From: Naumovozyma dairenensis CBS 421 | Lineage: Eukaryota; Ascomycota; Saccharomycetes; Saccharomycetales; Saccharomycetaceae | Reading direction: 5' to 3' | Length of the DNA stretch: 64,000 bases | NCBI RefSeq assembly: GCF_000227115.2 | Contig: NC_016485.2 | Span: forward strand, 1,340,025-1,404,024 | In this document: in pieces, positions 11,127-24,620 of the stretch | Position numbering within the stretch: the stretch's first letter is position 1 | Layout: every line of letters begins with the position of its first letter | Program-made: the position numbers and the translations under genes | Notes under the pieces: generated by a model | Databases searched by the model: none | What the model saw: the letters and a program-made list of their open reading frames with translations, nothing else | What the model was told of the DNA's origin: nothing

Positions 11127-14100
11127 ATGGCAGATAACGAACTAATAGATACAGTGCAAGCCAGTCATAACAACAACACCAAAGATAAGATTAACAAGAA
11201 TGATTCTGTAACATTGAAGAAAATACTCTCAGGTCTAAATAAACAACAAAAACTAGCCGTCACATTCGACTATCATAATGCATTACAAGTCATCGCAGGT
11301 CCAGGAACTGGTAAGACCAAAGTTCTAACCTCGAGAGTGGCATACCTACTGTTAAAAGAACGAATCAATCCAGAAGATATCATCATTACAACTTTCACTA
11401 ATAAGGCTTCCATGGAAATGATAGATAGATTATCAATCATGTTACGTGATACAAACATTAGTACCTCGAACTTACTCATAGGAACATTCCATTCAGTTTG
11501 TATCAAGATCCTTCATAGATTTGGCTCCAAGATTGATTTGTCACCCACATGGAGAATTGCAGATCAAAATGAAATAGATAATATATTAAGTAATATCGTA
11601 GACAGGATGCCTGATCAAATTAGAGACTATGCAAATTCAATGACTAGGAAAGTAAACTTATGTATGCCCAAACGGGGACGTGGTGAAAGTGATGAATGGA
11701 CTGTGAGTCCTAAACTCGTTAAGAAACAAATCTCAAAATTGAAATCAAGCGCCATTTTACCAGAGGAATATATTAATGATTCCATGCATGATACTGCTTT
11801 GGCTTACTTTTATGAAAATTTCCAAAGTGAATTGGCAAAGATTAACGCTTTGGATTTCGATGATATATTGATGTATACATTCCGGCTTCTGACGAAGGAA
11901 CGCTGTTTACCAAATATACAGCATGTCCTTGTTGATGAGTTCCAAGATACAAATGAAATTCAAATGGATTTGGTGTTTTTATTCGCGAAGGGGAATCATC
12001 ATTTATCAAGAGGAATTTCCGTGGTGGGGGATCCAGATCAAAGTATTTATGCATTTAGAAACGCATTAGCATACAATTTCCAAACAATGGTACAAAAATC
12101 ACCTATAGAATGTTCCAGAATTGTTTTAGTGGAAAATTACCGTTCATCACAGAAAATTTTAGACACTAGTGAAATGTTAATATCTCAACAAACCAGAGGA
12201 CGTCAGAATCGATTACCATTACGTGCTCAATTCGATTATGATTTTCCACCAGTTTATATAAATTTCCCAGCTAGTTTTTTGGAAGCATCTTCCATTATTA
12301 AAGAATTATTATATTTGAAAGCATTACCAGATTTATTCTCCTTTAATGATTTCGCAATCCTAGTTAGGAAAAGAATTCAAATAAAACCACTCGAAAGAGC
12401 ATTAATAGAACATAGAGTACCATATAAAATATTAAGAGGTCATGCCTTTTGGGATTCTAAAGAAATAATAGCAATGCTGAACCTATTGAAATGTATATTT
12501 TCACCAAATGAGAAAAATGCCATCATCGCATCATTATTATATCCCTCCAGAGGACTTGGTCAAACGTCTGCTGATAAGATTAAATTCATATTCGAACAAG
12601 AAACCAATTCCAATTTTAATTCTACTTCTAGTATGCAAATTTTAAGAGATATTGTAGCAAATAAGATTCAAATAGATATACCGACAAAGGCTAGGAATGT
12701 AATAATCGATTTTTTACAGATGATCAATACTTGTACTTCATTGTTTAATGTAGAACCAATAAATGTCGCATTATCTGATATATTTGAAAAATTATATGAA
12801 TTATCGGGATTAAGATATGAATATCTTTGTTTAGATGGGAAGAAAAAAAAATCAATCGATATGTCAAAATTGGAGGAAAACTTTGATAATGTTAGACATA
12901 AAAATGTAACCATTTTGAAAACTTATTTTTTAGGACCAACTAACGGTCCTTCCACTTCTTCCACTGATACTAATACCATGACGAATATAGGATCTATTTC
13001 TAGTGCCTCCGTGTTGGAACATATTCGTAATTTCTTCAATTCATTGACTTTATATACATCAGATTTACCTGAAATATCTTCGTCTGATGAACAACAGGAA
13101 AATATGAATTGGCAAAAAGTTGAAGAAAGGAAGAAAACTCAAGAAGGTGTCACTATATCTACAATTCATGGGGCAAAAGGTTTAGAATGGCCGGTTGTCT
13201 TTATTCCCGGATGTAATGAGGGAACAATACCGTCAATTTTTAATGATGAAGCAAAAGATGGTTCTTCAGATGATGAAGGTGACGACGACGACGATAGGAA
13301 TGAGATTGATACTGATTCTAAAACTTCAAAGAAACGTCGAAATTTATCAATGGAAGAACTTATAGATGAAGAAAGAAGAATGTTCTTTGTTGCCCAGACA
13401 CGTGCTAAGTATCTTTTATATTTATCTTCTTTCATCACAGAAAGACAATTTGAGAATGAACCAAGTAGGTTTTTAACTTCAGATTTAGTGAAAACTATGG
13501 TAGATGAACAAAAAGTATTAGAAAAAGTGGAAAATGTCATGCGGTTATACCATGCTATGAAAAGGGAACCATTGGTTGCATCAAATAAGAAATTTTCATT
13601 AAAGACATTAATCAAAGATTATTCAAACTTTATAGAGAATAGAAGAGAACGTATGATTTGGGGTGGTGAAGTAGTCCATGATATATCGAACCTTAATTTA
13701 ATTGAAAACGTTTCTGTTCAACCACAGCCATCACTTGTGTTCACCACAGCTGCGACTCAATTACGTGTACAGCAGCAAGGAACTAAGACAAATCAACATC
13801 CTCCCCCTCCTTCTATATCCCACCACCCATTTAATCAAAGAAATAATTCTCAAAAAACGGGTCCTAGTAAAAACTATGCGCCAAATGGGTCTCTTGAATC
13901 TGATCTTTTAGTCAGTCCAACAAAAGTACTGGCTCCATTACAAACCATGTCACCATCCAATTCACCATCAAACGTAACTAAATCATTTGCTCCAAGTTAT
14001 GTTCCAAAACGTAATAAATCACGTTCGACTTCCCCTATAAGGAAACCATTCCCATCACCAGAAAGAAAAAAGATATTATCACCGACGAAGTCTTTGAAAG

Positions 14101-14702
14101 AAGAAGATAAAGAGTTAGCTTTGAAATCTACCAGTAAAAAATCATCAAGCAGAAATAGCGAGAAGAGCAAGAGGACTCTCTCCAGTTCGAAATATTGGGC
14201 TAATGGTAACAAGATCAAGCAAGAAAATGACGATGATGATGATAGAATGATATTTAAAAAAGCTCCCGTAAATAATCCATTCCAAAATACAAAAGTTAAA
14301 TTTGAAAGTAACGGCAGGATATCGAAATCAAACGATAGTAATGGGATAATACGTCTTAAGAGGGAAGATGATGATAAAACTGCAGATTATGATAGTTCGA
14401 ATAACAGTAATACAACTGCGGCAGAGTTGCTACATAATCCGGATGATATGATTATTGATAATAGACCTATCTTGACGAATGCAAAGACTTTGGCAGATGC
14501 GATTAGGAAACCTAGGAACAGAGCTGAAAATATTAAAAAGGAGAAGAAAAGTGAGGAACAAGTTGATAGTGAAAATAAAGGTAAGAAGATGATCGGTTTA
14601 AAGAAGGGGGTGACAGCGAGTCAAATGGATATTTTCTCTCAGTTGTCAAGGGCGAAAAAGAAGACCAAAGGGAATACAGGTGAAATTATCATTATAGACT
14701 AA
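11127..14702 (+). CDS. SRS2: DNA helicase and anti-recombinase Srs2
   Basis: UvrD/PcrA-type superfamily 1 3'-5' DNA helicase. In S. cerevisiae it strips Rad51 from single-stranded DNA and is recruited by SUMO-PCNA. From the ATG at 11127 the protein has 1191 residues (S. cerevisiae 1174). The frame is open upstream to a non-ATG codon at 11040, but the ATG at 11127 gives the expected length. Walker A AGPGTGKT lies at residues 57-64 and Walker B VDEFQDT around 269-275. The SF1 motifs VVGDPDQSIYAFR, TIHGAKGLEWP and VAQTRAK follow in order. An acidic insertion (about 715-745) interrupts the second RecA-like domain. The C-terminal third is a disordered, Lys/Ser-rich tail ending in GEIIIID, resembling a C-terminal SUMO-interaction motif. 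It converges on GWT1. Confidence 0.96.
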   Translation: MADNELIDTVQASHNNNTKDKINKNDSVTLKKILSGLNKQQKLAVTFDYHNALQVIAGPGTGKTKVLTSRVAYLLLKERINPEDIIITTFTNKASMEMIDRLSIMLRDTNISTSNLLIGTFHSVCIKILHRFGSKIDLSPTWRIADQNEIDNILSNIVDRMPDQIRDYANSMTRKVNLCMPKRGRGESDEWTVSPKLVKKQISKLKSSAILPEEYINDSMHDTALAYFYENFQSELAKINALDFDDILMYTFRLLTKERCLPNIQHVLVDEFQDTNEIQMDLVFLFAKGNHHLSRGISVVGDPDQSIYAFRNALAYNFQTMVQKSPIECSRIVLVENYRSSQKILDTSEMLISQQTRGRQNRLPLRAQFDYDFPPVYINFPASFLEASSIIKELLYLKALPDLFSFNDFAILVRKRIQIKPLERALIEHRVPYKILRGHAFWDSKEIIAMLNLLKCIFSPNEKNAIIASLLYPSRGLGQTSADKIKFIFEQETNSNFNSTSSMQILRDIVANKIQIDIPTKARNVIIDFLQMINTCTSLFNVEPINVALSDIFEKLYELSGLRYEYLCLDGKKKKSIDMSKLEENFDNVRHKNVTILKTYFLGPTNGPSTSSTDTNTMTNIGSISSASVLEHIRNFFNSLTLYTSDLPEISSSDEQQENMNWQKVEERKKTQEGVTISTIHGAKGLEWPVVFIPGCNEGTIPSIFNDEAKDGSSDDEGDDDDDRNEIDTDSKTSKKRRNLSMEELIDEERRMFFVAQTRAKYLLYLSSFITERQFENEPSRFLTSDLVKTMVDEQKVLEKVENVMRLYHAMKREPLVASNKKFSLKTLIKDYSNFIENRRERMIWGGEVVHDISNLNLIENVSVQPQPSLVFTTAATQLRVQQQGTKTNQHPPPPSISHHPFNQRNNSQKTGPSKNYAPNGSLESDLLVSPTKVLAPLQTMSPSNSPSNVTKSFAPSYVPKRNKSRSTSPIRKPFPSPERKKILSPTKSLKEEDKELALKSTSKKSSSRNSEKSKRTLSSSKYWANGNKIKQENDDDDDRMIFKKAPVNNPFQNTKVKFESNGRISKSNDSNGIIRLKREDDDKTADYDSSNNSNTTAAELLHNPDDMIIDNRPILTNAKTLADAIRKPRNRAENIKKEKKSEEQVDSENKGKKMIGLKKGVTASQMDIFSQLSRAKKKTKGNTGEIIIID

Positions 14703-14825
14703 AAAAACAACATTTTTTTAAAAACTGAGAATATATATGTTCTCTAAGTTATATACACAACAACAACAACAACAACAAATAATATATATATATATTCTTC
14801 TTTTTTTTTTTTTAACAAAAAAAAT
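14703..14825. other. Convergent SRS2-GWT1 3' region
   Basis: Short 3' region between convergent genes. It contains a run of CAA triplets (about 14757-14779), a TA tract and a T-run, as expected for yeast polyadenylation regions. Confidence 0.5.
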
Positions 14826-16346
14826 CTATAATTTAATAATGATATTGAATTTATATAGGACAATGGATATGATGGCCATAGTTGCAGCGTATGCTAATAG
14901 GATCAAAGTTGCGATGGTATCTGAACAATCGATAGTGGTGATGGACATATTAATCAATCCGGTCGATACGTTAGATAATAAAAACATTAAAAGACCATTT
15001 GAATTTATTGCTTCCAAAGTTAATGGAACGTTATAATTCTGGCCATTATTACCAAACAATTTATCAACGAGACAAAAGACTAATATGAATCCCATGTTAT
15101 AAGTAATGACCCATACTGTGTATGGTAAATTGGCAAATCTTCTTGAGACATCGTATGGATGAATTGAGGTGATAAATTGTGATAATACCAAAAATATGAA
15201 TGTCCATATGAATAAACCCTTTAACGGTGATACAGAAGTAAATCTATCCCATGCTTTCAATTTGTTCCGTTGTGGATTCCTTTTCTTCTTGTTGGTAATG
15301 GAAGTTGATAAAGTAACTGGGACCACAGAAGCTCTGTATAAATTGTTTACAGTAGGAACATTACCCAATAGGAAAAATCCAGCTGTTTGTCCCCATAGGA
15401 AGATAGAACAATACCCTAAGAATGATACAATACCTTCTCTGTTTGCACTAAAAAAAGTTGTCCTTGGTGCTAATACCAAATAATTTAAGACATTTGTGTC
15501 TAGGAGGAACACCAATTCGTATATTAATGATATCGTCATTGCGATGACACAATGTGGGATCCATTTAGTCAATGGGTCTAAAATAGCCAAAGTGGGAGGT
15601 AATAAAGAAAGTGTGATAAAGAAATTCCAATGTACACCATATTCCGTGACATGTTCTTGATATTCCAAATTTTTCACGAAATATAATCGTAATAAACCCA
15701 AGATTAATAGTGAGACACCAGATTTGAATGCATTGAAAGTATTGCGTAGGAAATGGTGCGGCTTGGATGATTGCATTTTATTTTTCAAGATGGAACGGGA
15801 TGAAACTATACCATTACTAAATACAAATGAACCAACACCTAGGTCCATTAAGGATGTTCCCCAAGTTTCTACTTTTGCGAAACGACGTGGGAAGATGGGG
15901 AAATCCACGGCAAGTATGGCCAATGTTGTGAGTATCAACATACCACTACGATACGCAGTAATGTATGGTTGTTTCATTAATTTGAAACTCAGTGGGTCTT
16001 CCTCATTCTTGGATGCTTTAGGACCTAATTTTGTTTTTTGTTGTTGCTGTTGTTGCTGTTTCAAGATGAATTTTTGATATATGAAAATGGAAACGCATGG
16101 TAAAAGTAACAATAAAGTCAACAATCCGATATCATTAGAATATGAAGTAATTGATAATAATAATGGGATCCAATTTAAAGAGAAATCCAAAATTGGGTTC
16201 AATGGTTCTTCATTGTTGACAGATTGAAGTAAATTCCAGCAAAAGTATGCCGTTAAGGAGATTGAAGTGACGATGTTAATTTCTTGCATGGGACCACCAT
16301 CGAGTCCCGATACAAAATCTTCTTTCCTTTGTTTGAGGGTAGACAT
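14826..16346 (-). CDS. GWT1: GPI inositol acyltransferase Gwt1
   Basis: Multi-spanning ER membrane enzyme that acylates the inositol of GlcN-PI during GPI-anchor synthesis (the PIG-W family). The ATG at 16344-16346 gives a protein beginning MSTLKQRKEDFVSGLDGG, as in the yeast orthologue, and 506 residues long (S. cerevisiae 490). The frame is open a further 48 bases to a GTG, which I do not use. At least ten hydrophobic segments are visible. Conserved blocks include DFPIFPRRFAKVETWGTSLM, LEYQEHVTEYGVHWNFF and SANREGI. A short poly-Gln lies in a loop near residue 100. It is in tandem with DPB11, the same order as in S. cerevisiae. Confidence 0.96.
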   Translation of the reverse strand: MSTLKQRKEDFVSGLDGGPMQEINIVTSISLTAYFCWNLLQSVNNEEPLNPILDFSLNWIPLLLSITSYSNDIGLLTLLLLLPCVSIFIYQKFILKQQQQQQQKTKLGPKASKNEEDPLSFKLMKQPYITAYRSGMLILTTLAILAVDFPIFPRRFAKVETWGTSLMDLGVGSFVFSNGIVSSRSILKNKMQSSKPHHFLRNTFNAFKSGVSLLILGLLRLYFVKNLEYQEHVTEYGVHWNFFITLSLLPPTLAILDPLTKWIPHCVIAMTISLIYELVFLLDTNVLNYLVLAPRTTFFSANREGIVSFLGYCSIFLWGQTAGFFLLGNVPTVNNLYRASVVPVTLSTSITNKKKRNPQRNKLKAWDRFTSVSPLKGLFIWTFIFLVLSQFITSIHPYDVSRRFANLPYTVWVITYNMGFILVFCLVDKLFGNNGQNYNVPLTLEAINSNGLLMFLLSNVSTGLINMSITTIDCSDTIATLILLAYAATMAIISIVLYKFNIIIKL

Positions 16347-16784
16347 TTTTGTCTTCCAAAGAGATGAAATAAAGTAGAAGATAGTGTGTGACACCCAAGG
16401 TTGTAGTTACTCTATGCCATTGTATGAATGTTAATTTAATATGATATGGTTTTTCGTTTTTAATTCATTGCGAATCGTATTTTGCAATTGATCGAAATAG
16501 TTAAATATTGGTAAATGTTTGTTTGTCGTTAAAATTTCACACACTTCCGCGGGGTTGTGTCGATCTTTCTTTTTCCGCGGGATCTCCGGAATAGCTGGGC
16601 CGCTAATTGTCCAAAAACGGGAACAAAACAATCAAAAAAGGTAATGGAACATATATATATGACATTGAGGTATGTAAATGAGAATGAGAATATATTATTA
16701 TTATTATTATTATTATTTGATGGTTTTGGACTTCTCCTATATAACCGAGTCCTATGTTCTTATGATATACAAGTACATGCGTGA
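16347..16784. other. GWT1 promoter / DPB11 3' region
   Basis: 438 bases without a gene between two minus-strand genes. Two CCGCGG palindromes (16547-16552 and 16575-16580) lie about 200 bases upstream of the GWT1 start. An (ATT)n microsatellite of about nine units lies near 16693-16718, close to the DPB11 3' end. Confidence 0.6.
16693..16718 (+). repeat. (ATT)n microsatellite
   Basis: About nine uninterrupted ATT units in the 3' region of DPB11. It encodes nothing in the annotated frames. Confidence 0.85.
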
Positions 16785-19283
16785 TCATGAACCAAGCTCT
16801 TTGACCCGTTTCCTTGTAATTCGTCTTGTTGTTGCTGTTGTTGTGGCACCTTTCATAGTCCCAGTTCGAGAGTTGCCTGATAATGTAGGAGAACCATACG
16901 TAACTTGAGTGGATCCCATTTCATGCTCTCTATTTTCATAATTAGGAAGGTTGTCACGAGTATGACGATTGAAATGGATATCTTCTTGTTCTTCGTGTTG
17001 TTCTTGTTCTTGTTCTTGTTCTATTTCCAATTCATCTGATATCATATGACCCCAACTTGAACTTCTTTCAATTTTCAATTTATTAGTAATAGTTACATCA
17101 TGTAATTTTGGCCTTTTAATGGGACTTGATCTTGGTGTCAATACTCTTTTCTTTTGTTCTGGTGAGATGATTTCTCTCTTTATCGGTATTATACGTTTTT
17201 TTTGATTTTTTAAATTGTTATTCAAATGATTCTGATTCATTTTATCTATTATTTCGTTAGGGTTCATTTTCAAATTCGTCGTAGTGGAAGTACTGTTTTT
17301 CCTAGAATGTGATAATAAAGGTGTGGTATCAACTTTTACATTTTTTGATGATGGTCTTGAAATGAAATCAGATGGTAGATCTATTTGATTGATGGGTGAT
17401 TTCGTAGGGTTATAATTTCTTTTTTGTTGTTCCTGTTTGTGTGAATTTATAGATATGAGTTTACATATAAATTGGTTTTTCTCAGCTCTTGGACAAAATA
17501 TGCACCAATTTATATTATTTAAATATATGATTGCCGGATCTGGACCTGGATCTGGATCTGGATCTGCGTTTGTATTTAGTCCTTTGCGGTTTGTTATATT
17601 TTGAGATTGTTGGAATAAATATATTAAAAATGCAGGGGTTACAGTTGGGATATGATGATTTTTCGTAACGAATTCTATTTTCTTTTTCATAGAGTTTCTA
17701 AAGACTGGACTTTTATTTTCTTTAGATTTTGAAATATAATTTTCTTTAAATAAGTCACTATATTCATTTTGCCATAAGGTATGTGATTGTGGGATACTTG
17801 ATAATGGTGATAAATTTAATATTAGAAGGTCTGTTGATTCATTTAAATATTTGGAAAATTTGATTCCCATAGGTTCTAATATTTTCAAAATTTTAGTTAA
17901 ATGTAACAACTCCACTCCGTGGAATCCACTCATTGCGACTACAAGACTGTCACTTCCGTCATCTGTATTATCAGAGTGTAATAATTTTGGAGTTGGTTGT
18001 AGTTTAATATTTCTTGTATAGAAAAATGGTTTTGACCATGAATCAATTGGTGATAATAATTTCTTGTAGTGAAGGCATCGTTCTAAGAAGAATTCAGTGA
18101 CTAAAGTTGGTGATGGATCTTTGTGGGAAAAGGGTAATTTAATTTCTTCTAATGGTATATTACTTGGAACTATATAATAATCTGGTACAATTGTGCTCTG
18201 AGATGTGATCATTATTTCCCCATGATTTTGAACAATAACTTTTCGAAGAATGTTATAATGTGCTTCAGGGAATGACGCATCTAAATGGAATGTACAATTG
18301 GTAAAAATTTCATTGGAATATGGAGTCTCAGGGGGGAAGTTCGAAATATGCTGATAGTTTTGATTCAATGATGGACTACTATATTTTTCCTCTTCGTGTG
18401 TTTCTCGTTGTTTCATCTTATCATTTGATGTAACTTTTTCCCAAAGTTTTGTACCTTGAGGTTTAAATTTCTCCAACATGAAGGATTTCCCAATATTATG
18501 CGGGGGTTGTTGTTGTTGTTGTTGTTGACTTGATAAGTTGTTATAAGTAGAGGATGTCATCAATGGTTGATTATTAAATCGTGTATTTACATCGGTCAAA
18601 TCATACCCAATTTGGTCTGTTGTTTTATCCACGACATTCTCCAAAAGATAATCGGGATCAAATTCCAATTTCGCACCTCTTATATGACAATCAATGACCC
18701 ATTTATGATGTACAATAGGGATATTTTCATCTCTAGCGGCTTCCACTCTAGCTCCATATATGGAATCTGTAATGAAGACGAATTCACGATTAGGATTCTT
18801 TGATACAGCATCCCTGGCGAATATTTTAGAATCACAACCGAAGCAATCTTGTTCATAGCATAATTTTTCGATTTCCTTTACTGAATGATTCTGATCATTT
18901 ATCCTACCTATGAACAAGAAGAAGTTTCTGAATGCTTTGGAGGAGTATTTATCCTTTATGACATGTAACATTCGATCCATGAGGTTTGCTTGTAAATGTT
19001 TATAATTGGAATGGTTTTGCATAGTGATATCTTCACCACTTACCCATAGATCGTATAATTTGAAAAGATGGTTGTAATCCATGAATATAACATCTGGTCT
19101 ATTTTTCACTATGAATTTGTATTTGGAGGAATCTGTTCTTTTGTTTACGAGGAGGACGTTTGTATTTCTGGTAAGGTCTTTGGAGTAGGTGCCTCCTAGT
19201 TTGATGATTTTCTTTGTTATAGATTTTAATGTTGTTTCAGGAAGTGCTGTTGGACAGAATACAATGCCGGAGAGAGGTTTCAT
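16785..19283 (-). CDS. DPB11: Replication initiation and checkpoint scaffold Dpb11
   Basis: BRCT-repeat scaffold (TopBP1/Cut5 family). In S. cerevisiae it binds CDK-phosphorylated Sld3 and Sld2 to start replication, and activates Mec1-Ddc2. The protein has 832 residues (S. cerevisiae 764). Four BRCT regions are discernible: residues 3-95 (starting LSGIVFCPTALP), about 130-215 (with HHKWVIDC), about 320-420, and about 440-600 (VVAMSGFHGVELLHL). A poly-Gln run lies in the 2-3 linker. A small Asp-Pro repeat near residue 570 comes from a GGATCT hexamer array at about 17537-17567. The basic C-terminal tail ends with repeated Glu-Gln. The start is the ATG whose complement is 19281-19283. BRCT content, length and synteny agree. 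Confidence 0.93.
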   Translation of the reverse strand: MKPLSGIVFCPTALPETTLKSITKKIIKLGGTYSKDLTRNTNVLLVNKRTDSSKYKFIVKNRPDVIFMDYNHLFKLYDLWVSGEDITMQNHSNYKHLQANLMDRMLHVIKDKYSSKAFRNFFLFIGRINDQNHSVKEIEKLCYEQDCFGCDSKIFARDAVSKNPNREFVFITDSIYGARVEAARDENIPIVHHKWVIDCHIRGAKLEFDPDYLLENVVDKTTDQIGYDLTDVNTRFNNQPLMTSSTYNNLSSQQQQQQQPPHNIGKSFMLEKFKPQGTKLWEKVTSNDKMKQRETHEEEKYSSPSLNQNYQHISNFPPETPYSNEIFTNCTFHLDASFPEAHYNILRKVIVQNHGEIMITSQSTIVPDYYIVPSNIPLEEIKLPFSHKDPSPTLVTEFFLERCLHYKKLLSPIDSWSKPFFYTRNIKLQPTPKLLHSDNTDDGSDSLVVAMSGFHGVELLHLTKILKILEPMGIKFSKYLNESTDLLILNLSPLSSIPQSHTLWQNEYSDLFKENYISKSKENKSPVFRNSMKKKIEFVTKNHHIPTVTPAFLIYLFQQSQNITNRKGLNTNADPDPDPGPDPAIIYLNNINWCIFCPRAEKNQFICKLISINSHKQEQQKRNYNPTKSPINQIDLPSDFISRPSSKNVKVDTTPLLSHSRKNSTSTTTNLKMNPNEIIDKMNQNHLNNNLKNQKKRIIPIKREIISPEQKKRVLTPRSSPIKRPKLHDVTITNKLKIERSSSWGHMISDELEIEQEQEQEQHEEQEDIHFNRHTRDNLPNYENREHEMGSTQVTYGSPTLSGNSRTGTMKGATTTATTRRITRKRVKELGS

Positions 19284-20202
19284 AGAGAAAATGGAATAGA
19301 GTGGGGAGATGTGAATATGTATAACAAATATTGGGATGCCAGATCAGAGGAGAGGTAGTTCGGGGTGAGCGAAGAATGCTAAGAGTGTTGGTCTTTAAAA
19401 AATCCAGCTTTGTATCTTTCATTTGATACTATATAGGTATAAGAAGTTATTTTTTGAAAAGTTTTGGCGTCTGTCTATTGTTGTTATTTATTGTCCGATT
19501 ATCTAATTATACAAAAAACTTGAAGAGAACCAGGGTTTGTAAGGATGTAGGGTTGAGCTGAGCATAAGCCTAAGTAGACCTAGGGCGCAAACTTCCAGGT
19601 ATTGTATCCGCGGAGCACAGGAGGGTTATCCCGGTTTTCCCGGGGATAAAGAACAGACGCGAAGGAGTGAAAAAGGGTTGCAACGCCGCACCCTGTCACT
19701 TCTTCGCTTACTCACCCACTCACCCACTCACCCGAAAGAAATATACCACGTACGTACATGTAGAAAATCCCATCCCATCTATCGCAGATTATACATTATA
19801 AATTTCTATGTGTATGTGTATGTGTATGTGTATGTAATACCGCTATTATGTAAAAGATGTTTCTGTCACGTGCCTGGATAACAACAACAGATGCACCGCA
19901 GAGATGTAATTGGTGACACCCGTTGCAGACCACATATTTACATAGTACACCGTACTGTAGTACTGCACTGTACGTAAAGTAATGTATGCTAAGGAACCGT
20001 CGAGCCATTGCCACGTTAATAGGTAAGTAAGTACGCAAGTAAGTGCGTAAGTAAGTAACAATGACAACGGAATCTATATGTAGGTAGCTATCGTAATAGC
20101 AATAGTAATGGCAATAGCAATTAGTGGGGTACTTTTCCATTGGTTATCAAATTATCAACTTAGATATCTTGATCAGACAGACTAATACTTCTGTTATACA
20201 TC

Positions 20203-20237
<35 letters not shown>

Positions 20238-20388
20238 CCTACAACCATATCGGTGATATATATTGTAGGAACAAGCATCTCCAAGGAAGGAGCAACGCTT
20301 TGCAAACAGATTTGAATGCAGACAACCTTTACTTTGAGAAGAATAAAACCTATCATCATTTTTATCAAGATTACTATCACTTCATTAG
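19284..20388. other. Divergent DPB11-SIP4 intergenic region, rich in short repeats
   Basis: 1.1 kb between divergent genes, with no gene or tRNA seen. It holds a CCGCGG (19608-19613), GC-rich CCCGGTTTTCCCGGGG near 19629-19644, tandem CACTCACC units near 19710-19733, a TATGTG array near 19807-19834, AAGTAAGT-type repeats near 20021-20056, and a (CT)n tract. Much of this would be promoter and 5' leader DNA of SIP4. Confidence 0.6.
20204..20234 (+). repeat. (CT)n microsatellite
   Basis: About 31 bases of alternating CT located 155 bases before the SIP4 start codon, probably in the promoter or leader. Polypyrimidine runs of this kind are common in yeast promoters. Confidence 0.85.
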
Positions 20389-23949
<3,561 letters not shown>

Positions 23950-24259
23950 AATACAAAACCTCCATTTCACAATGGAAGAAACCTTGTTATACTACATATA
24001 TTTTAATATTCTTACATTCTGACATACACTTATAAAGACATGATATTTTCTCCTCCTACCATTTCTTGTATTATATTACTGCCAGTACTTGAATTATGAG
24101 ACGTCTTAGAGGGCTATCGTATCTGTGACACCATTTCCTGACACCTACCACCGGAGATGTAACTTCTGGTGAAAAGTTTGGAACGGCATTATTTTTGAGG
24201 CGGCGGCGGCGACGGCAGCAACAATAGTGTTGCAACACCCAGACCCCGCTGTCAATTAG

Positions 24260-24267
24260 TGAGTCAT
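24260..24267 (+). promoter_or_regulatory. Gcn4-binding site TGAGTCAT
   Basis: Perfect match to the Gcn4/AP-1 palindrome TGASTCA, about 355 bases before the ARG3 ATG and 110 bases upstream of a TATA box. S. cerevisiae ARG3 is under Gcn4 general amino-acid control, so the site is likely functional. I could not confirm any ArgR-Mcm1 box by eye. Confidence 0.75.
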
Positions 24268-24376
24268 TCACGGCCTCTGAAGAAAAACAGCACACTCGCT
24301 GCTGCTCCTGTTGATGATGCTCGCCGTCCTTATCACTTAACGGTCGACTTTTCGTTCTTTGTCCTTTTCCTCCATG

Positions 24377-24383
24377 TATAAAA
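24377..24383 (+). promoter_or_regulatory. TATA box of ARG3
   Basis: Sequence TATAAAA about 240 bases upstream of the ARG3 start codon and downstream of the Gcn4 site, in the usual arrangement for a TATA-containing yeast promoter. Confidence 0.7.
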
Positions 24384-24513
24384 GCCGAGCAAGTTTGTTT
24401 CGTTAAAGGAAGTTTATTCCTGGCCTCTCTCTCTTTATCCCTCTCTCAAAACTTGTCCTTTAAGTACAGTCAACAACGAAGCTAAACTGACAGCGTCTCA
24501 AATTCACAATAAT

Positions 24514-24516
<3 letters not shown>

Positions 24517-24600
<84 letters not shown>
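24517..24600 (+). repeat. (AAT)28 array in ARG3 leader
   Basis: Twenty-eight uninterrupted AAT triplets end 20 bases before the ARG3 ATG. They lie downstream of the TATA box, so they are probably transcribed into the 5' untranslated leader, which would be long and unstructured. Confidence 0.95.
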
Positions 24601-24620
24601 TACAAAATAATAACAGCACA

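Larger units (their letters stand above)
23950..24620. other. SIP4 3' region and ARG3 promoter
   Basis: 671 bases without a gene. The first 100 or so are the SIP4 3' region. The rest is the ARG3 promoter: a GGCGGCGGCGGCGACGG patch near 24200, a perfect Gcn4 site, a TATA box, CTCTCT tracts, and a long AAT array directly before the start codon. Confidence 0.7.

Noticed and set aside
24235..24245. CACCCAGAC, resembling a telomerase RNA template
   Set aside because: A short chance match in the ARG3 promoter next to the Gcn4 site, with no supporting RNA structure or position.
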